Positions 35,203-43,822 of a stretch of DNA of 64,000 bases are shown here, in pieces (within the stretch, counting starts at the first letter, position 1; each line of letters begins with the position of its first letter). This DNA comes from Stutzerimonas decontaminans (GTDB lineage: Bacteria > Pseudomonadota > Gammaproteobacteria > Pseudomonadales > Pseudomonadaceae): positions 2,121,001 to 2,185,000 of the forward strand of contig NZ_CP007509.1 in assembly GCF_000661915.1 (NCBI RefSeq), read 5' to 3'. The notes below the pieces were generated by a model, which saw only the letters and a list, made by a program, of their open reading frames with translations, was not told the origin of the DNA and ran no database searches. A program made the translations under genes and the position numbers.

Positions 35203-35472
35203 TCAGCTTTGAAGGTAATCGCGCAGGCGCGACGCAAGTGCGATCAAATAGGGCACCTGTTCTGTTGCGCTCGCATTGAACTGATGGAGGTGCTGGACGA
35301 GCATGTTGAACTCTTCTTCGAATTGTGAGCGTTTCTCGTCCTGCCAGGTGTCACCGAGCGACACGAACGCTCCATCTAGGGCGCCGACACTGTCATTGAG
35401 CGAGTCGGTGAAACGCTGCAACGCATACGCAAAGCGCTCTAGCTCTTCGGGATCTCCAATTGCTTGTGCCAT
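35203..35472 (-). CDS. WXG100-like small protein
   Basis: 89 aa. Two helices joined by a turn at LGDTWQDEKRSQFEEEF (39-55): W43 and F51 occupy the WXG100 positions, with Asp45 where the classical Gly stands. Length and helix-turn-helix shape match EsxA-type proteins. WXG100 proteins are substrates or adaptors of EccC/EssC ATPases in Gram-positive bacteria; here a soluble EccC-like ATPase is in the same operon. Its start overlaps the TerY-like stop (TAATG). Function is inferred by analogy; the substitution of Gly weakens the family call a little. Confidence 0.75.
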   Translation of the reverse strand: MAQAIGDPEELERFAYALQRFTDSLNDSVGALDGAFVSLGDTWQDEKRSQFEEEFNMLVQHLHQFNASATEQVPYLIALASRLRDYLQS

Positions 35473-36200
35473 TACCAGTAGCCTCCGTCCTCTTCTGCAA
35501 CCTGTGCCGCCGACGTCGGTGATCCCTGTCGGGCGCCGATGGTTGCTGGCTGGACATCGATCGCACTTGCAGGCGGTATGGAGTTCGGGGTCTGCGACCT
35601 GGTGCGCAAGGTTACGGACATGGTCACGTACTTGAAGAACTCCTTCAGTTGCCTCGCATTCTCTGCATAGAAGAGCGCGTTCTGCGTGCCCTCGATGAAT
35701 GTACGGAGCACGGCCTCGTTGGCGTCGGCACCGATGGCCATCGCCATGCGATCACATTTCGAGGAACGCCCCTCACTGACGAACGCCTGCAAAGCGTCTT
35801 CCCAGCCATTGTCCGGCTGCCCGTCCGAGACCAGCACCACGGTGGGACGATAAGCGCGTGATGGCACGACATCCTTGTCTTCAATCATTGCTTTGGCCAT
35901 CTCAAGTGCGACACCCAACGGAGTCGTGCCGCCAGCTGCAAGCGCTTGCCATCGGATGTCGTTAGCACTGGCCAGGGGTTGGTGCAGCGTCACCTGAGCG
36001 CCGAACGTGATGATTGAAACCCAGATCTCCGTCTCGCTGGTCTCGTTGTCACGGAACACGTTTAGCATGTCGCGCACCGCGTCATTTAGGTTGTGAATCT
36101 TTTCCCCACCCATGCTGCCGCTGACGTCGAGCAAGAAAATAACAGGGAGTGGCTTGGCTTTTGGCGCCGTGAATTTAGACGGATCAAAGGGAGTGTTCAC
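35472..36200 (-). CDS. TerY-like vWA-domain protein, first gene of the operon
   Basis: 242 aa if it starts at GTG 36200, with AAAGAG eight bases upstream; a TTG two codons earlier is the other choice. The vWA fold has the MIDAS motif FLLDVSGSMGG (D25, S27, S29), a Thr in AAGGTTPLGVALE and an Asp in VVLVSDGQPD, very like TerY of tellurite-resistance loci. A Pro/Ser-rich tail of 35 residues follows. TerY proteins are thought to be metal-dependent adaptors that work with PP2C and kinase partners, both present downstream. As the first gene it probably sets expression of the whole 21 kb transcript. Confidence 0.85.
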   Translation of the reverse strand: MNTPFDPSKFTAPKAKPLPVIFLLDVSGSMGGEKIHNLNDAVRDMLNVFRDNETSETEIWVSIITFGAQVTLHQPLASANDIRWQALAAGGTTPLGVALEMAKAMIEDKDVVPSRAYRPTVVLVSDGQPDNGWEDALQAFVSEGRSSKCDRMAMAIGADANEAVLRTFIEGTQNALFYAENARQLKEFFKYVTMSVTLRTRSQTPNSIPPASAIDVQPATIGARQGSPTSAAQVAEEDGGYW

Positions 36201-36599
36201 AGGCAATACTCTTTAATCAAAGAAGGTGGATAGACCAGTTGCAGAGCTGCGCTCATTGCATCAGCGATGCTGAAATGAAGCGATATAGAGAGGATCCCCA
36301 AGCCTGCTTTCGTAAGACTCTGTCTGTAATGTGATGGAAAACAGCGATCAGGATGAGGCGGGGATACTGTTCTGGCAGAATATCGTCGCTTGGCACATGG
36401 GACTTCCTTGTTCTAAAACACCGGCCGAGTGGACATCAGTCTGAAGGTGAGAAGAACCAATGCTACTCAATTGGATGGCGATGTGCCATCTGCTTGTGGG
36501 GAGCTAATCTGGCGTTTTTTGCTACGAGAAACGAGGGAAGCGAGACCATAATTGAGTCCTGTGAGGGTGCGCATAATAGTGACCAGTCCAGACTTTCTT
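36201..36599. promoter_or_regulatory. Upstream region of the 14-gene operon
   Basis: 400 bases between the operon start and the insertion sequence; no gene recognised. The operon promoter should lie here on the minus strand. A short palindrome GCATC-AGC-GATGC sits at 36258-36270, about 60 bases before the start codon, and could be an operator; a clear -35/-10 pair is not visible. The stretch is more AT-rich than the operon. Confidence 0.4.
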
Positions 36600-36603
36600 C
36601 TAG
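36600..36603. repeat. Target-site duplication of IS5-family element, left copy
   Basis: CTAG, repeated at 37796-37799. IS5-group elements duplicate four bases of the form YTAR. Confidence 0.75.
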
Positions 36604-37795
36604 GGATGGTCTGAAAAAGACTTCCCGAATCTGGTGAAATACGCCGATCCCGCCAGCCGAGTTTTTCCATGAAGCAGATGACCTTCGCCGACGCCGAGTA
36701 CGCCGGCAAGCGCAAGCAGACCCGTAAAGAATTGTTCCTGATCGAGATGGATCAGGTGGTGCCGTGGAAGGGATTGATTGCCCTGATCGAGCCACACTAC
36801 CCAAAGGGTGAAGGTGGTCGTCCAGCCTATCCGCTGATGGCCATGTTACGTATCCATCTGATGCAGAACTGGTTCGGCTACAGCGACCCGGCCATGGAAG
36901 AAGCGCTCTACGAGACGACCATCCTGCGTCAGTTCGCCGGGCTGAGCCTGGAGCGCATTCCCGACGAAACCACCATCCTCAACTTCCGTCGCTTGCTGGA
37001 GAAACATGAGCTGGCAGCCGGCATCCTCGGCGTAATCAATGGCTACCTGGGGGATCGCGGCCTGTCGCTGCGCCAGGGCACTATCGTCGATGCCACACTG
37101 ATCCACGCGCCCAGCTCGACCAAGAACCAGGACGGCAAGCGTGACCCGGAAATGCACCAGAGCAAGAAAGGGAACCAGTATTACTTTGGCATGAAGGCGC
37201 ATATCGGTGTGGATGACGAGTCGGGGCTGGTGCACAGCGTGGTCGGCACGGCGGCAAACGTGGCGGATGTCACCCAGGTCGACAAACTGCTGCATGGTGA
37301 AGAGAACGTCGTCTGCGCCGATGCCGGCTACACCGGCGTCGAAAAGCGCCCCGAACATGCTGGCCGCGAAGTGATCTGGCAGGTCGCAGCACGCCGCAGC
37401 ACCTACAAGAAGCTCGATAAACGCAGCGCCCTGTACAAAGCCGAGCGCAAGATCGAGAAGGCCAAGGCACAAGTGCGAGCGAAGGTCGAGCACCCGTTTC
37501 GAGTGATCAAGCGCCAGTTCGGTTACGTGAAGGTGCGCTTCCGTGGCCTGGCCAAGAACACCGCTCAGCTGGTGACGCTGTTCGCGCTGTCAAACCTATG
37601 GATGGCGCGCCGACATTTGCTGACTACCGCAGGAGAGGTACGCCTGTAATGCGGAAAATGGCTGCTGCGAGGTGCTCGCGGCGGCCAAAAACGGAGAACT
37701 GAGCGGGTTACCTGGTCGATTTTGATCGACGGCCCGCTTTCAAAAGCAGCGAGGGCTGAAGTCGACCGGAAATACAGGGTTACTTCAGACCTTCC
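36604..37795 (+). mobile_element. IS5-family insertion sequence, intact, 1192 bp
   Basis: Ends are GGATGGTCTGAA and, inverted, GGAAGGTCTGAA, close to the IS5 terminal repeat. The single transposase gene is intact and reads rightward, away from the defence operon. CTAG duplications on both sides indicate a simple transposition. It inserted about 400 bases upstream of the operon, so it may alter its expression. Confidence 0.88.
36669..37649 (+). CDS. IS5-family transposase
   Basis: 326 aa, full length for the family. It has the DDE catalytic core: Asp in GTIVDATLIHAPSS, Asp in ENVVCADAGYTGVEKR and Glu in the C-terminal RAKVEHPFRVIKRQFGY segment. The N-terminus MKQMTFADAEYAGKRKQTRK and the segment RRLLEKHELAAGIL are typical of IS5-group transposases. 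It cuts and pastes the surrounding element at CTAG/YTAR targets. No frameshift or internal stop, so the element could still be active. Confidence 0.95.
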   Translation: MKQMTFADAEYAGKRKQTRKELFLIEMDQVVPWKGLIALIEPHYPKGEGGRPAYPLMAMLRIHLMQNWFGYSDPAMEEALYETTILRQFAGLSLERIPDETTILNFRRLLEKHELAAGILGVINGYLGDRGLSLRQGTIVDATLIHAPSSTKNQDGKRDPEMHQSKKGNQYYFGMKAHIGVDDESGLVHSVVGTAANVADVTQVDKLLHGEENVVCADAGYTGVEKRPEHAGREVIWQVAARRSTYKKLDKRSALYKAERKIEKAKAQVRAKVEHPFRVIKRQFGYVKVRFRGLAKNTAQLVTLFALSNLWMARRHLLTTAGEVRL

Positions 37796-37799
37796 CTAG
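37796..37799. repeat. Target-site duplication of IS5-family element, right copy
   Basis: CTAG, matching 36600-36603. Confidence 0.75.
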
Positions 37800-38436
37800 G
37801 ATCGCTTCTATACTCATCGTCAAAGTAGGCTTCAGGTACGGCTGATCTAGGCTATGTCACTGTCGCTACTTGCATGCGTAGGTTTCTGCAAGGGCGCGCT
37901 ACCCAGGGCCGTCCTGGTTATCCGGCGGGTGTGCCCAAGCTCTACGTACACGGTTACGTCCAGCGAACGATTTCCGCCCGAGCGCCAACGCAATGGCTAT
38001 TTGATGTGGCTGCTGGGACCGCTGGCGGCGATTTTTCATTGCCGATTTTCGCAAGCACAGCGCTGTGGCCGTTCAGGGCCTGCCGGACCTTCGTTCAGTT
38101 CTGTAGTCAGCAGGGGCTGATTAGCGGGTAGTTCGACGCATCGATGGCAACAAGGCGGTGTTTCACGATGCGAGCACCGGAGCGTGTCGAAGTTTAAGTA
38201 TCAACAAGTGCAAAAATGAATGGCGCAGATCGCTCATTATCTGGTGGTAGCCCGGGTTCAAGGCAGGCTTCACACACTCCATATAAATGGAAGTAGAGGG
38301 CTCGGCTGCGAGCAGATGGTGTGGTGGGAGTTTTGCGGGGATCCGTTGAGCATCGTTGAACAGCGTAGGGCGTTGATTGCAGTAGGGCGCCGTTAAAAAA
38401 GTATTTAAAAACAAGTAGATAGGTGGTCGATAACCC
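37800..38436. other. Island end region with no recognisable gene
   Basis: About 640 bases. Short frames on both strands (for example 37874-38131 plus) lack ribosome sites and family similarity; they may be remnants of older mobile DNA. The last 50 bases before the tRNA fragment are AT-rich. A minus frame (38163-38639) ends inside the tRNA fragment and is spurious. Confidence 0.4.
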
Positions 38437-38483
38437 GCATGGGGTGCAAGGGGTCGAGTGTTCGAATCACTCCGTCCCGACCA
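38437..38483 (+). repeat. 3' fragment of tRNA-Pro(GGG): probable attachment-site repeat
   Basis: 47 bases match the 3' half of a tRNA-Pro: anticodon loop with GGG, the GCAAG half of the anticodon stem, a T arm GAGTG-TTCGAAT-CACTC, acceptor strand CGTCCCG, discriminator A and CCA. The 30 bases before it cannot pair with the acceptor or form a D arm, so the tRNA is not whole. Tyrosine-recombinase elements that enter tRNA 3' ends leave exactly such a copy at their far end. The intact tRNA must lie on the other side of the element, which is not in this window. Confidence 0.82.
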
Positions 38484-38493
38484 AATCGAAGAT

Positions 38494-38528
38494 GAAAAAG
38501 CCCGGTTCGGAAACGACCGGGCTTTTTC
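38494..38528 (+). terminator. Terminator of the original tRNA-Pro gene
   Basis: GAAAAAGCCCGGT-TCGGAAACG-ACCGGGCTTTTTC hairpin with a T5 run, 11 bases after the CCA end. It remained with the tRNA fragment at the chromosome side. Confidence 0.9.
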
Positions 38529-38599
38529 GTTTGTGCACGCGTTGCGCGCGCCGCTCAATCCGTTGCGGTGGGCTGGGTGCGAATCTGGAGGATGCTGCC

Positions 38600-39676
38600 A
38601 TGCGCGAGCGTTTGCTTGCTGCGGAAAAGGTGAAGTCAATCGAGTGGCTGGATGGTCGGCTGAGGTTGCTTGATCAGCGCAAGCTGCCCGCCGAAGAGGT
38701 TTGGTATACCTACGATTCTGCCGCGGCGGTTGCGGGGGCGATCAGGGATATGGTCGTGCGCGGTGCGCCAGCAATTGGAATTGCTGCAGCCTATGGTTTA
38801 GTCCTTGCCGCGCGCGCTCGTAATGCTACGGGCGGTGACTGGCGGTTTGCGTTGGAGGAGGACTTCAGTGTCCTGGCCGGTTCTCGCCCAACTGCGATCA
38901 ATCTTTTCTGGGCGCTTAACCAGATGCGTGAGCGGTTGGAACGTCTCAAACCGGGTGAAGACCCTTGCTTGGCGCTCGAAGCCCAGGCTATTTCGATCCA
39001 TGACAGCGACCGCGAGGCAAATCTCGCAATGGCGCAGCTCGGCGTAAACCTCATTCGGCGGCATCAGGGCAATCCGCAGAATTTCCTTACTCATTGCAAT
39101 ACGGGCGCGTTGGCGACCGGCGGCTTCGGTACGGCGCTCGGGGTCATCCGTGCGGCGCATCTCGAGGGGCTGGTGGAGCGAGTATATGTCGATGAGACTC
39201 GGCCGTGGTTGCAGGGCTCTCGGTTGACTGCCTGGGAGCTGCTCGGTGATGGCGTTCCGGCTATGGTGAATGCCGACTCGGCTGCTGCTCATCTGATGAA
39301 ATCCAGAGGCATCTCTTGGGTGATCGTTGGTGCGGATCGCATCACCGCCAATGGCGACGTGGCGAACAAGATCGGCACCTACCAGCTTGCGGTTCTGGCG
39401 ATGCACCACGGTGTTCGCTTTATGGTGGTGGCGGCGAGTTCGACCATCGACATGGCGTTGGAGAGTGGCGAAGAGATCCAGATCGAGGAGCGCGCCGGCA
39501 GTGAGCTGCTCGAGGTTAATGGTCGGCGCTTCGCGGCTGATGTCGAGGCATTCAATCCGGTGTTCGACGTGACGCCGGCCGACCTCATCGACGCCATCGT
39601 CACCGAGAAAGGTGTGGTCGAGCGCCCGAACGCCGCGAAGCTGGCTGAGCTGATGAGCCGCAAACGGCTGCACTGA
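38600..39676 (+). CDS. mtnA: Methylthioribose-1-phosphate isomerase
   Basis: 358 aa from ATG 38600 with GGAGG ten bases upstream; the longer frame runs through the tRNA fragment and its terminator and is not real. Converts 5-methylthioribose-1-phosphate to methylthioribulose-1-phosphate in methionine salvage. Motifs: [14 protein letters not shown] (53-66), the active-site Cys166 in [13 protein letters not shown], and Asp246 in [13 protein letters not shown]. It is transcribed toward gyrA. In P. aeruginosa mtnA neighbours mtaD, whereas here mtaD is 24 kb away at the right edge. Confidence 0.95.
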   Translation: MRERLLAAEKVKSIEWLDGRLRLLDQRKLPAEEVWYTYDSAAAVAGAIRDMVVRGAPAIGIAAAYGLVLAARARNATGGDWRFALEEDFSVLAGSRPTAINLFWALNQMRERLERLKPGEDPCLALEAQAISIHDSDREANLAMAQLGVNLIRRHQGNPQNFLTHCNTGALATGGFGTALGVIRAAHLEGLVERVYVDETRPWLQGSRLTAWELLGDGVPAMVNADSAAAHLMKSRGISWVIVGADRITANGDVANKIGTYQLAVLAMHHGVRFMVVAASSTIDMALESGEEIQIEERAGSELLEVNGRRFAADVEAFNPVFDVTPADLIDAIVTEKGVVERPNAAKLAELMSRKRLH

Positions 39677-39810
39677 GCAACGGTCGATCGCGCTCGGGCG
39701 TGGTGTGCAAGCCGGTTTTGCTCCGTGCAAGGCTCAGTTTATAGCAGTCGTCTGTGTTACCATCCCGCGCTTATTACAGGACCCTGCTGACTATAAGGAA
39801 CCAGGCTTCC

Positions 39811-42621
39811 ATGGGCGAACTGGCCAAAGAAATCCTCCCGGTCAATATCGAAGACGAGCTCAAGCAGTCCTACCTTGATTACGCCATGAGCGTGATCATT
39901 GGCCGTGCGCTGCCGGACGCGCGCGATGGCCTGAAACCGGTACACCGCCGCGTGCTGTTCGCCATGAGCGAGCTCGGCAACGACTGGAACAAGCCGTACA
40001 AGAAATCCGCCCGTGTGGTCGGTGACGTGATCGGTAAATACCACCCGCACGGTGACTCGGCGGTATACGACACCATCGTGCGCATGGCGCAGCCTTTTTC
40101 GCTGCGCTACATGCTGGTCGACGGCCAGGGCAACTTCGGTTCGGTCGACGGCGACAGCGCTGCGGCGATGCGTTACACCGAAGTGCGCATGGCCAAGCTG
40201 GCCCATGAGCTGCTGGCCGACCTGGAGAAGGAAACTGTCGACTGGGTGCCCAACTACGACGGCACCGAGCAGATTCCGGCGGTCATGCCGACCAAGGTTC
40301 CCAACCTGCTGGTGAACGGCTCCAGCGGTATCGCGGTAGGCATGGCAACCAACATCCCGCCGCATAACCTGGGCGAAGTCATTGATGGTTGCCTGGCGCT
40401 GATCGACAACGCCGATATCACCATCGACGAACTCATGCAGTTCATCCCGGGTCCCGATTTCCCCACCGCCGGTATCATCAATGGCCGTGCTGGCATCATC
40501 GAGGCCTACCGCACCGGCCGTGGCCGCATCTATATCCGTGCTCGTGCCGATATCGAAGATATCGACAAGGTCGGCGGCCGCCAGCAGATCGTCATCACCG
40601 AACTGCCTTACCAGCTGAACAAGGCGCGGCTGATCGAGAAGATCGCCGAGCTGGTGAAAGAGAAGAAGATCGAAGGCATCACCGAGCTACGTGACGAGTC
40701 CGACAAGGACGGCATGCGCGTGGTCATCGAGCTGCGCCGCGGCGAAGTGCCCGAGGTGATCCTCAACAACCTCTATGCGCAGACCCAGCTGCAGAGCGTC
40801 TTCGGTATCAACGTGGTCGCGCTCATCGATGGCCAGCCGCGCACGCTGAACCTCAAAGAGCTGCTGGAAGCCTTCGTTCGCCACCGCCGCGAAGTCGTCA
40901 CCCGCCGTACCGTCTATGAACTGCGCAAGGCACGCGAGCGTGGGCACATTCTTGAGGGGCAGGCGGTCGCGCTGTCCAATATCGATCCTGTCATTGCGGT
41001 GATCAAGGCCTCGCCAACTCCAGCCGAGGCGAAGGATGCGCTGATTTCCACTGCTTGGGAATCGAGCGCCGTCGAGGCGATGGTGGAGCGCGCAGGTGCT
41101 GATGCCTGTCGTCCGGAAGGTCTCGATCCGCAGTTCGGGTTGCGTGATGGCAAGTATTTCCTCTCGCCAGAGCAGGCCCAGGCGATTCTCGATCTGCGCC
41201 TGCACCGCCTGACCGGGCTTGAGCACGAGAAGCTGCTCAGCGAATACCAGGAAATCCTCACTCAGATTGGCGAGTTGATTCGCATCCTGACCAATCCGGT
41301 TCGCTTGATGGAAGTCATCCGCGAAGAGCTGGAAGGCGTGAAGCGCGATTTCGGCGATGCGCGGCGCACCGAGATCCTCGAGTCGCGCCTGGACCTGACG
41401 CTGGCGGACCTGATCACCGAAGAAGAGCGCGTCGTCACTATCTCGCATGGTGGCTATGCCAAGTCGCAACCGCTGGCCGCCTACCAGGCACAGCGTCGCG
41501 GTGGTCGCGGCAAGGCTGCGACTGGTGTGAAGGAAGAGGATTACGTCGAGCATCTGCTGGTTGCCAACAGTCATACCACGCTGCTGTTGTTCTCCAGCAA
41601 GGGAAAGGTGTACTGGCTGAAGACCTACGAGATTCCCGAAGCATCCCGTACTTCGCGCGGTCGCCCGCTGGTCAATCTGCTACCGCTCGACGACGGCGAG
41701 CGCATCACCGCGATGCTTCAGGTGGATCTGGAAGCCCTGCGCAAGCAGGCAGCCGAAGGTGAGGACGACCTGGACGAAGCCGAAGGCCTCGTCATCGAGC
41801 ACGATGATGCGGACGACGTCGAAAGCGATGACGCCGACAGCGACGAAAAAGACGAGCCGACCGGCTCCTACATCTTCATGGCTACCGCCAATGGCACGGT
41901 CAAGAAGACACCGCTGGTGCAGTTCAGCCGACCGCGTACGTCCGGTCTGATTGCACTGAAGCTGGAAGAAGGCGACACCCTCATCGCTGCGGCTGTCACT
42001 GACGGTGCCCAGGAGGTGATGATGTTCTCCGATGGCGGCAAGGTCATCCGCTTCAAGGAAAGCAAGGTTCGCATCATGGGCCGCAATGCCCGCGGTGTAC
42101 GCGGTATGCGTCTGCCGGAAGGGCAGCGCATCATCTCCATGCTGATTCCGGAATCGGGCGCGCAGATCCTTACCGCATCTTTGCGTGGCTATGGCAAACG
42201 CACCGCTATGGAAGAGTTTCCACGCCGCGGCCGCGGTGGACAGGGCGTCATCGCCATGGTGACCAACGAGCGTAACGGCCCGCTGATCGGTGCCGTGCAG
42301 GTGCTGGAAGGCGAGGAGATCATGCTGATCTCCGATCAGGGCACGCTCGTGCGGACGCGGGTCGACGAAGTTTCGTCGCTGGGCCGCAACACCCAGGGCG
42401 TCACGCTGATCAAGCTGAGCAAGGGCGAGCACCTGGTTGGTCTGGAGCGTGTGCAGGAGCCATCCGAAGAAGAGGTGCTGGAGGACATCGAAGCGTTGCT
42501 CGATGACGACGCCCTCGAGAAGGAAATGCCCGTCGTCAGTACCGAGCCGAGTGAGGATGAGTTACTGGGCGGTGGCGGTGATGTGTCGCCAGATGTAGTC
42601 CCTACTGACGACGAAGACTGA
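39811..42621 (+). CDS. gyrA: DNA gyrase subunit A
   Basis: 936 aa from ATG 39811 (ATAAGGAACCAG upstream). Breaks and rejoins DNA during negative supercoiling; catalytic Tyr122 lies in MRYTEVRM. In the quinolone-resistance region the residues are Ser83 and Asp87 ([10 protein letters not shown]), the susceptible state in E. coli numbering. The GyrA box QRRGGRG is at 561-567 and begins the DNA-wrapping C-terminal beta-pinwheel. A strongly acidic insert ([15 protein letters not shown]) interrupts the pinwheel, and the C-terminal tail is also acidic, both usual in Pseudomonas gyrase and longer than in E. coli (875 aa). Confidence 0.98.
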   Translation: MGELAKEILPVNIEDELKQSYLDYAMSVIIGRALPDARDGLKPVHRRVLFAMSELGNDWNKPYKKSARVVGDVIGKYHPHGDSAVYDTIVRMAQPFSLRYMLVDGQGNFGSVDGDSAAAMRYTEVRMAKLAHELLADLEKETVDWVPNYDGTEQIPAVMPTKVPNLLVNGSSGIAVGMATNIPPHNLGEVIDGCLALIDNADITIDELMQFIPGPDFPTAGIINGRAGIIEAYRTGRGRIYIRARADIEDIDKVGGRQQIVITELPYQLNKARLIEKIAELVKEKKIEGITELRDESDKDGMRVVIELRRGEVPEVILNNLYAQTQLQSVFGINVVALIDGQPRTLNLKELLEAFVRHRREVVTRRTVYELRKARERGHILEGQAVALSNIDPVIAVIKASPTPAEAKDALISTAWESSAVEAMVERAGADACRPEGLDPQFGLRDGKYFLSPEQAQAILDLRLHRLTGLEHEKLLSEYQEILTQIGELIRILTNPVRLMEVIREELEGVKRDFGDARRTEILESRLDLTLADLITEEERVVTISHGGYAKSQPLAAYQAQRRGGRGKAATGVKEEDYVEHLLVANSHTTLLLFSSKGKVYWLKTYEIPEASRTSRGRPLVNLLPLDDGERITAMLQVDLEALRKQAAEGEDDLDEAEGLVIEHDDADDVESDDADSDEKDEPTGSYIFMATANGTVKKTPLVQFSRPRTSGLIALKLEEGDTLIAAAVTDGAQEVMMFSDGGKVIRFKESKVRIMGRNARGVRGMRLPEGQRIISMLIPESGAQILTASLRGYGKRTAMEEFPRRGRGGQGVIAMVTNERNGPLIGAVQVLEGEEIMLISDQGTLVRTRVDEVSSLGRNTQGVTLIKLSKGEHLVGLERVQEPSEEEVLEDIEALLDDDALEKEMPVVSTEPSEDELLGGGGDVSPDVVPTDDED

Positions 42622-42736
42622 TTGGCGGACGCTATCCCACAGCAGCACACCGGGAAGGGTGGTAGCGAGGCGGGCGGTAGAGATGCCGGCCGCTGCGTCC
42701 CGGGAATCAACATCGAGCAAGAGCGAGAGAACAGCA

Positions 42737-43822
42737 GTGAGCAAACGCGCCTTTAACTTCTGTGCCGGTCCGGCTGCGCTTCCCGAAGCCGTCCTTCTGC
42801 GCGCCCAGGCAGAGCTTCTTGACTGGCATGGCAAGGGCCTGTCGGTCATGGAGATGAGTCACCGCAGCGACGAATACACCGCTATCGCCGAAAAGGCCGA
42901 ACAGGATCTGCGCGACCTGCTGGCAATTCCGTCGAACTACAAGGTGCTGTTCCTGCAGGGGGGCGCCAGCCAGCAGTTTGCCGAGATTCCGCTGAACCTG
43001 CTGCCGGAAGATGGCGTTGCCGACTATATCGATACGGGCATCTGGTCGCGCAAGGCGATCGAAGAGGCGCGTCGTTTCGGTAACGTCAACGTGGCGGCCA
43101 GCGCCAAACCCCTCGATTACTTCGCCATTCCGGGGCAGAACGACTGGCAGTTGAGCGAGCGCGCAGCGTACCTGCACTACGCGAGCAACGAGACCATCGG
43201 CGGCCTGCAGTTCGACTGGGTTCCGGAGGTGGGCGATACGCCCTTAGTCGTCGACATGTCCTCGGATATCCTCTCGCGAACCATCGACGTCTCGAAGTTC
43301 GGCCTGATCTACGCCGGTGCGCAGAAGAACATCGGACCATCCGGGCTGGTGGTCGTCATCGTTCGTGAAGACCTGCTCGGCCATTCACGTTCCGCTTGCC
43401 CGACCATGCTCGACTATAAGGTCGCGGCGGATAACGGCTCGATGTACAACACGCCGGCAACCTTTTCTTGGTACCTATCTGGCCTAGTCTTCGAGTGGCT
43501 CAAAGAGCAGGGCGGCGTCGAGGCGATGGAGCAGCGCAATCGCGCGAAGAAGGACATGCTCTACGGCGCTATCGATGCTAGCGATTTCTACACCAATCCG
43601 ATCGCCATCAATGCGCGTTCGTGGATGAACGTGCCGTTCCGTCTGGCCGATGAGCGCCTGGACAAGGCGTTCCTGGTCGGCGCCGACGCGCGCGGTCTGT
43701 TGAACCTCAAAGGTCACCGCTCCGTGGGCGGCATGCGTGCCTCGATCTACAACGCTGTCGGCCTGGATGCGGTCGAGGCTCTGGTGGCCTACATGGCCGA
43801 GTTCGAGAAGGAGCACGGCTGA
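42737..43822 (+). CDS. serC: Phosphoserine aminotransferase
   Basis: 361 aa starting at GTG 42737, where the conserved start SKRAFNFCAGPAALP begins; the open frame to 42659 is not conserved. PLP enzyme that makes phosphoserine for serine synthesis and the matching step of pyridoxal phosphate synthesis. The PLP lysine is in LIYAGAQKNIGPSGL. First gene of a run with pheA, hisC, tyrA-aroA, cmk and rpsA; its stop overlaps the pheA start. Confidence 0.96.
   Translation: MSKRAFNFCAGPAALPEAVLLRAQAELLDWHGKGLSVMEMSHRSDEYTAIAEKAEQDLRDLLAIPSNYKVLFLQGGASQQFAEIPLNLLPEDGVADYIDTGIWSRKAIEEARRFGNVNVAASAKPLDYFAIPGQNDWQLSERAAYLHYASNETIGGLQFDWVPEVGDTPLVVDMSSDILSRTIDVSKFGLIYAGAQKNIGPSGLVVVIVREDLLGHSRSACPTMLDYKVAADNGSMYNTPATFSWYLSGLVFEWLKEQGGVEAMEQRNRAKKDMLYGAIDASDFYTNPIAINARSWMNVPFRLADERLDKAFLVGADARGLLNLKGHRSVGGMRASIYNAVGLDAVEALVAYMAEFEKEHG

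Noticed and set aside
36353..36637. 94-codon plus-strand frame before the IS element
   Set aside because: It crosses the IS boundary and target duplication and has no recognisable protein.
38437..38483. Complete tRNA gene
   Set aside because: The preceding 30 bases cannot form the acceptor or D arm, so only the 3' part is present.
38163..38639. Minus frame of 158 codons next to mtnA
   Set aside because: It reads through the tRNA-Pro fragment; the segment [14 protein letters not shown] is the usual false translation of a tRNA T arm.
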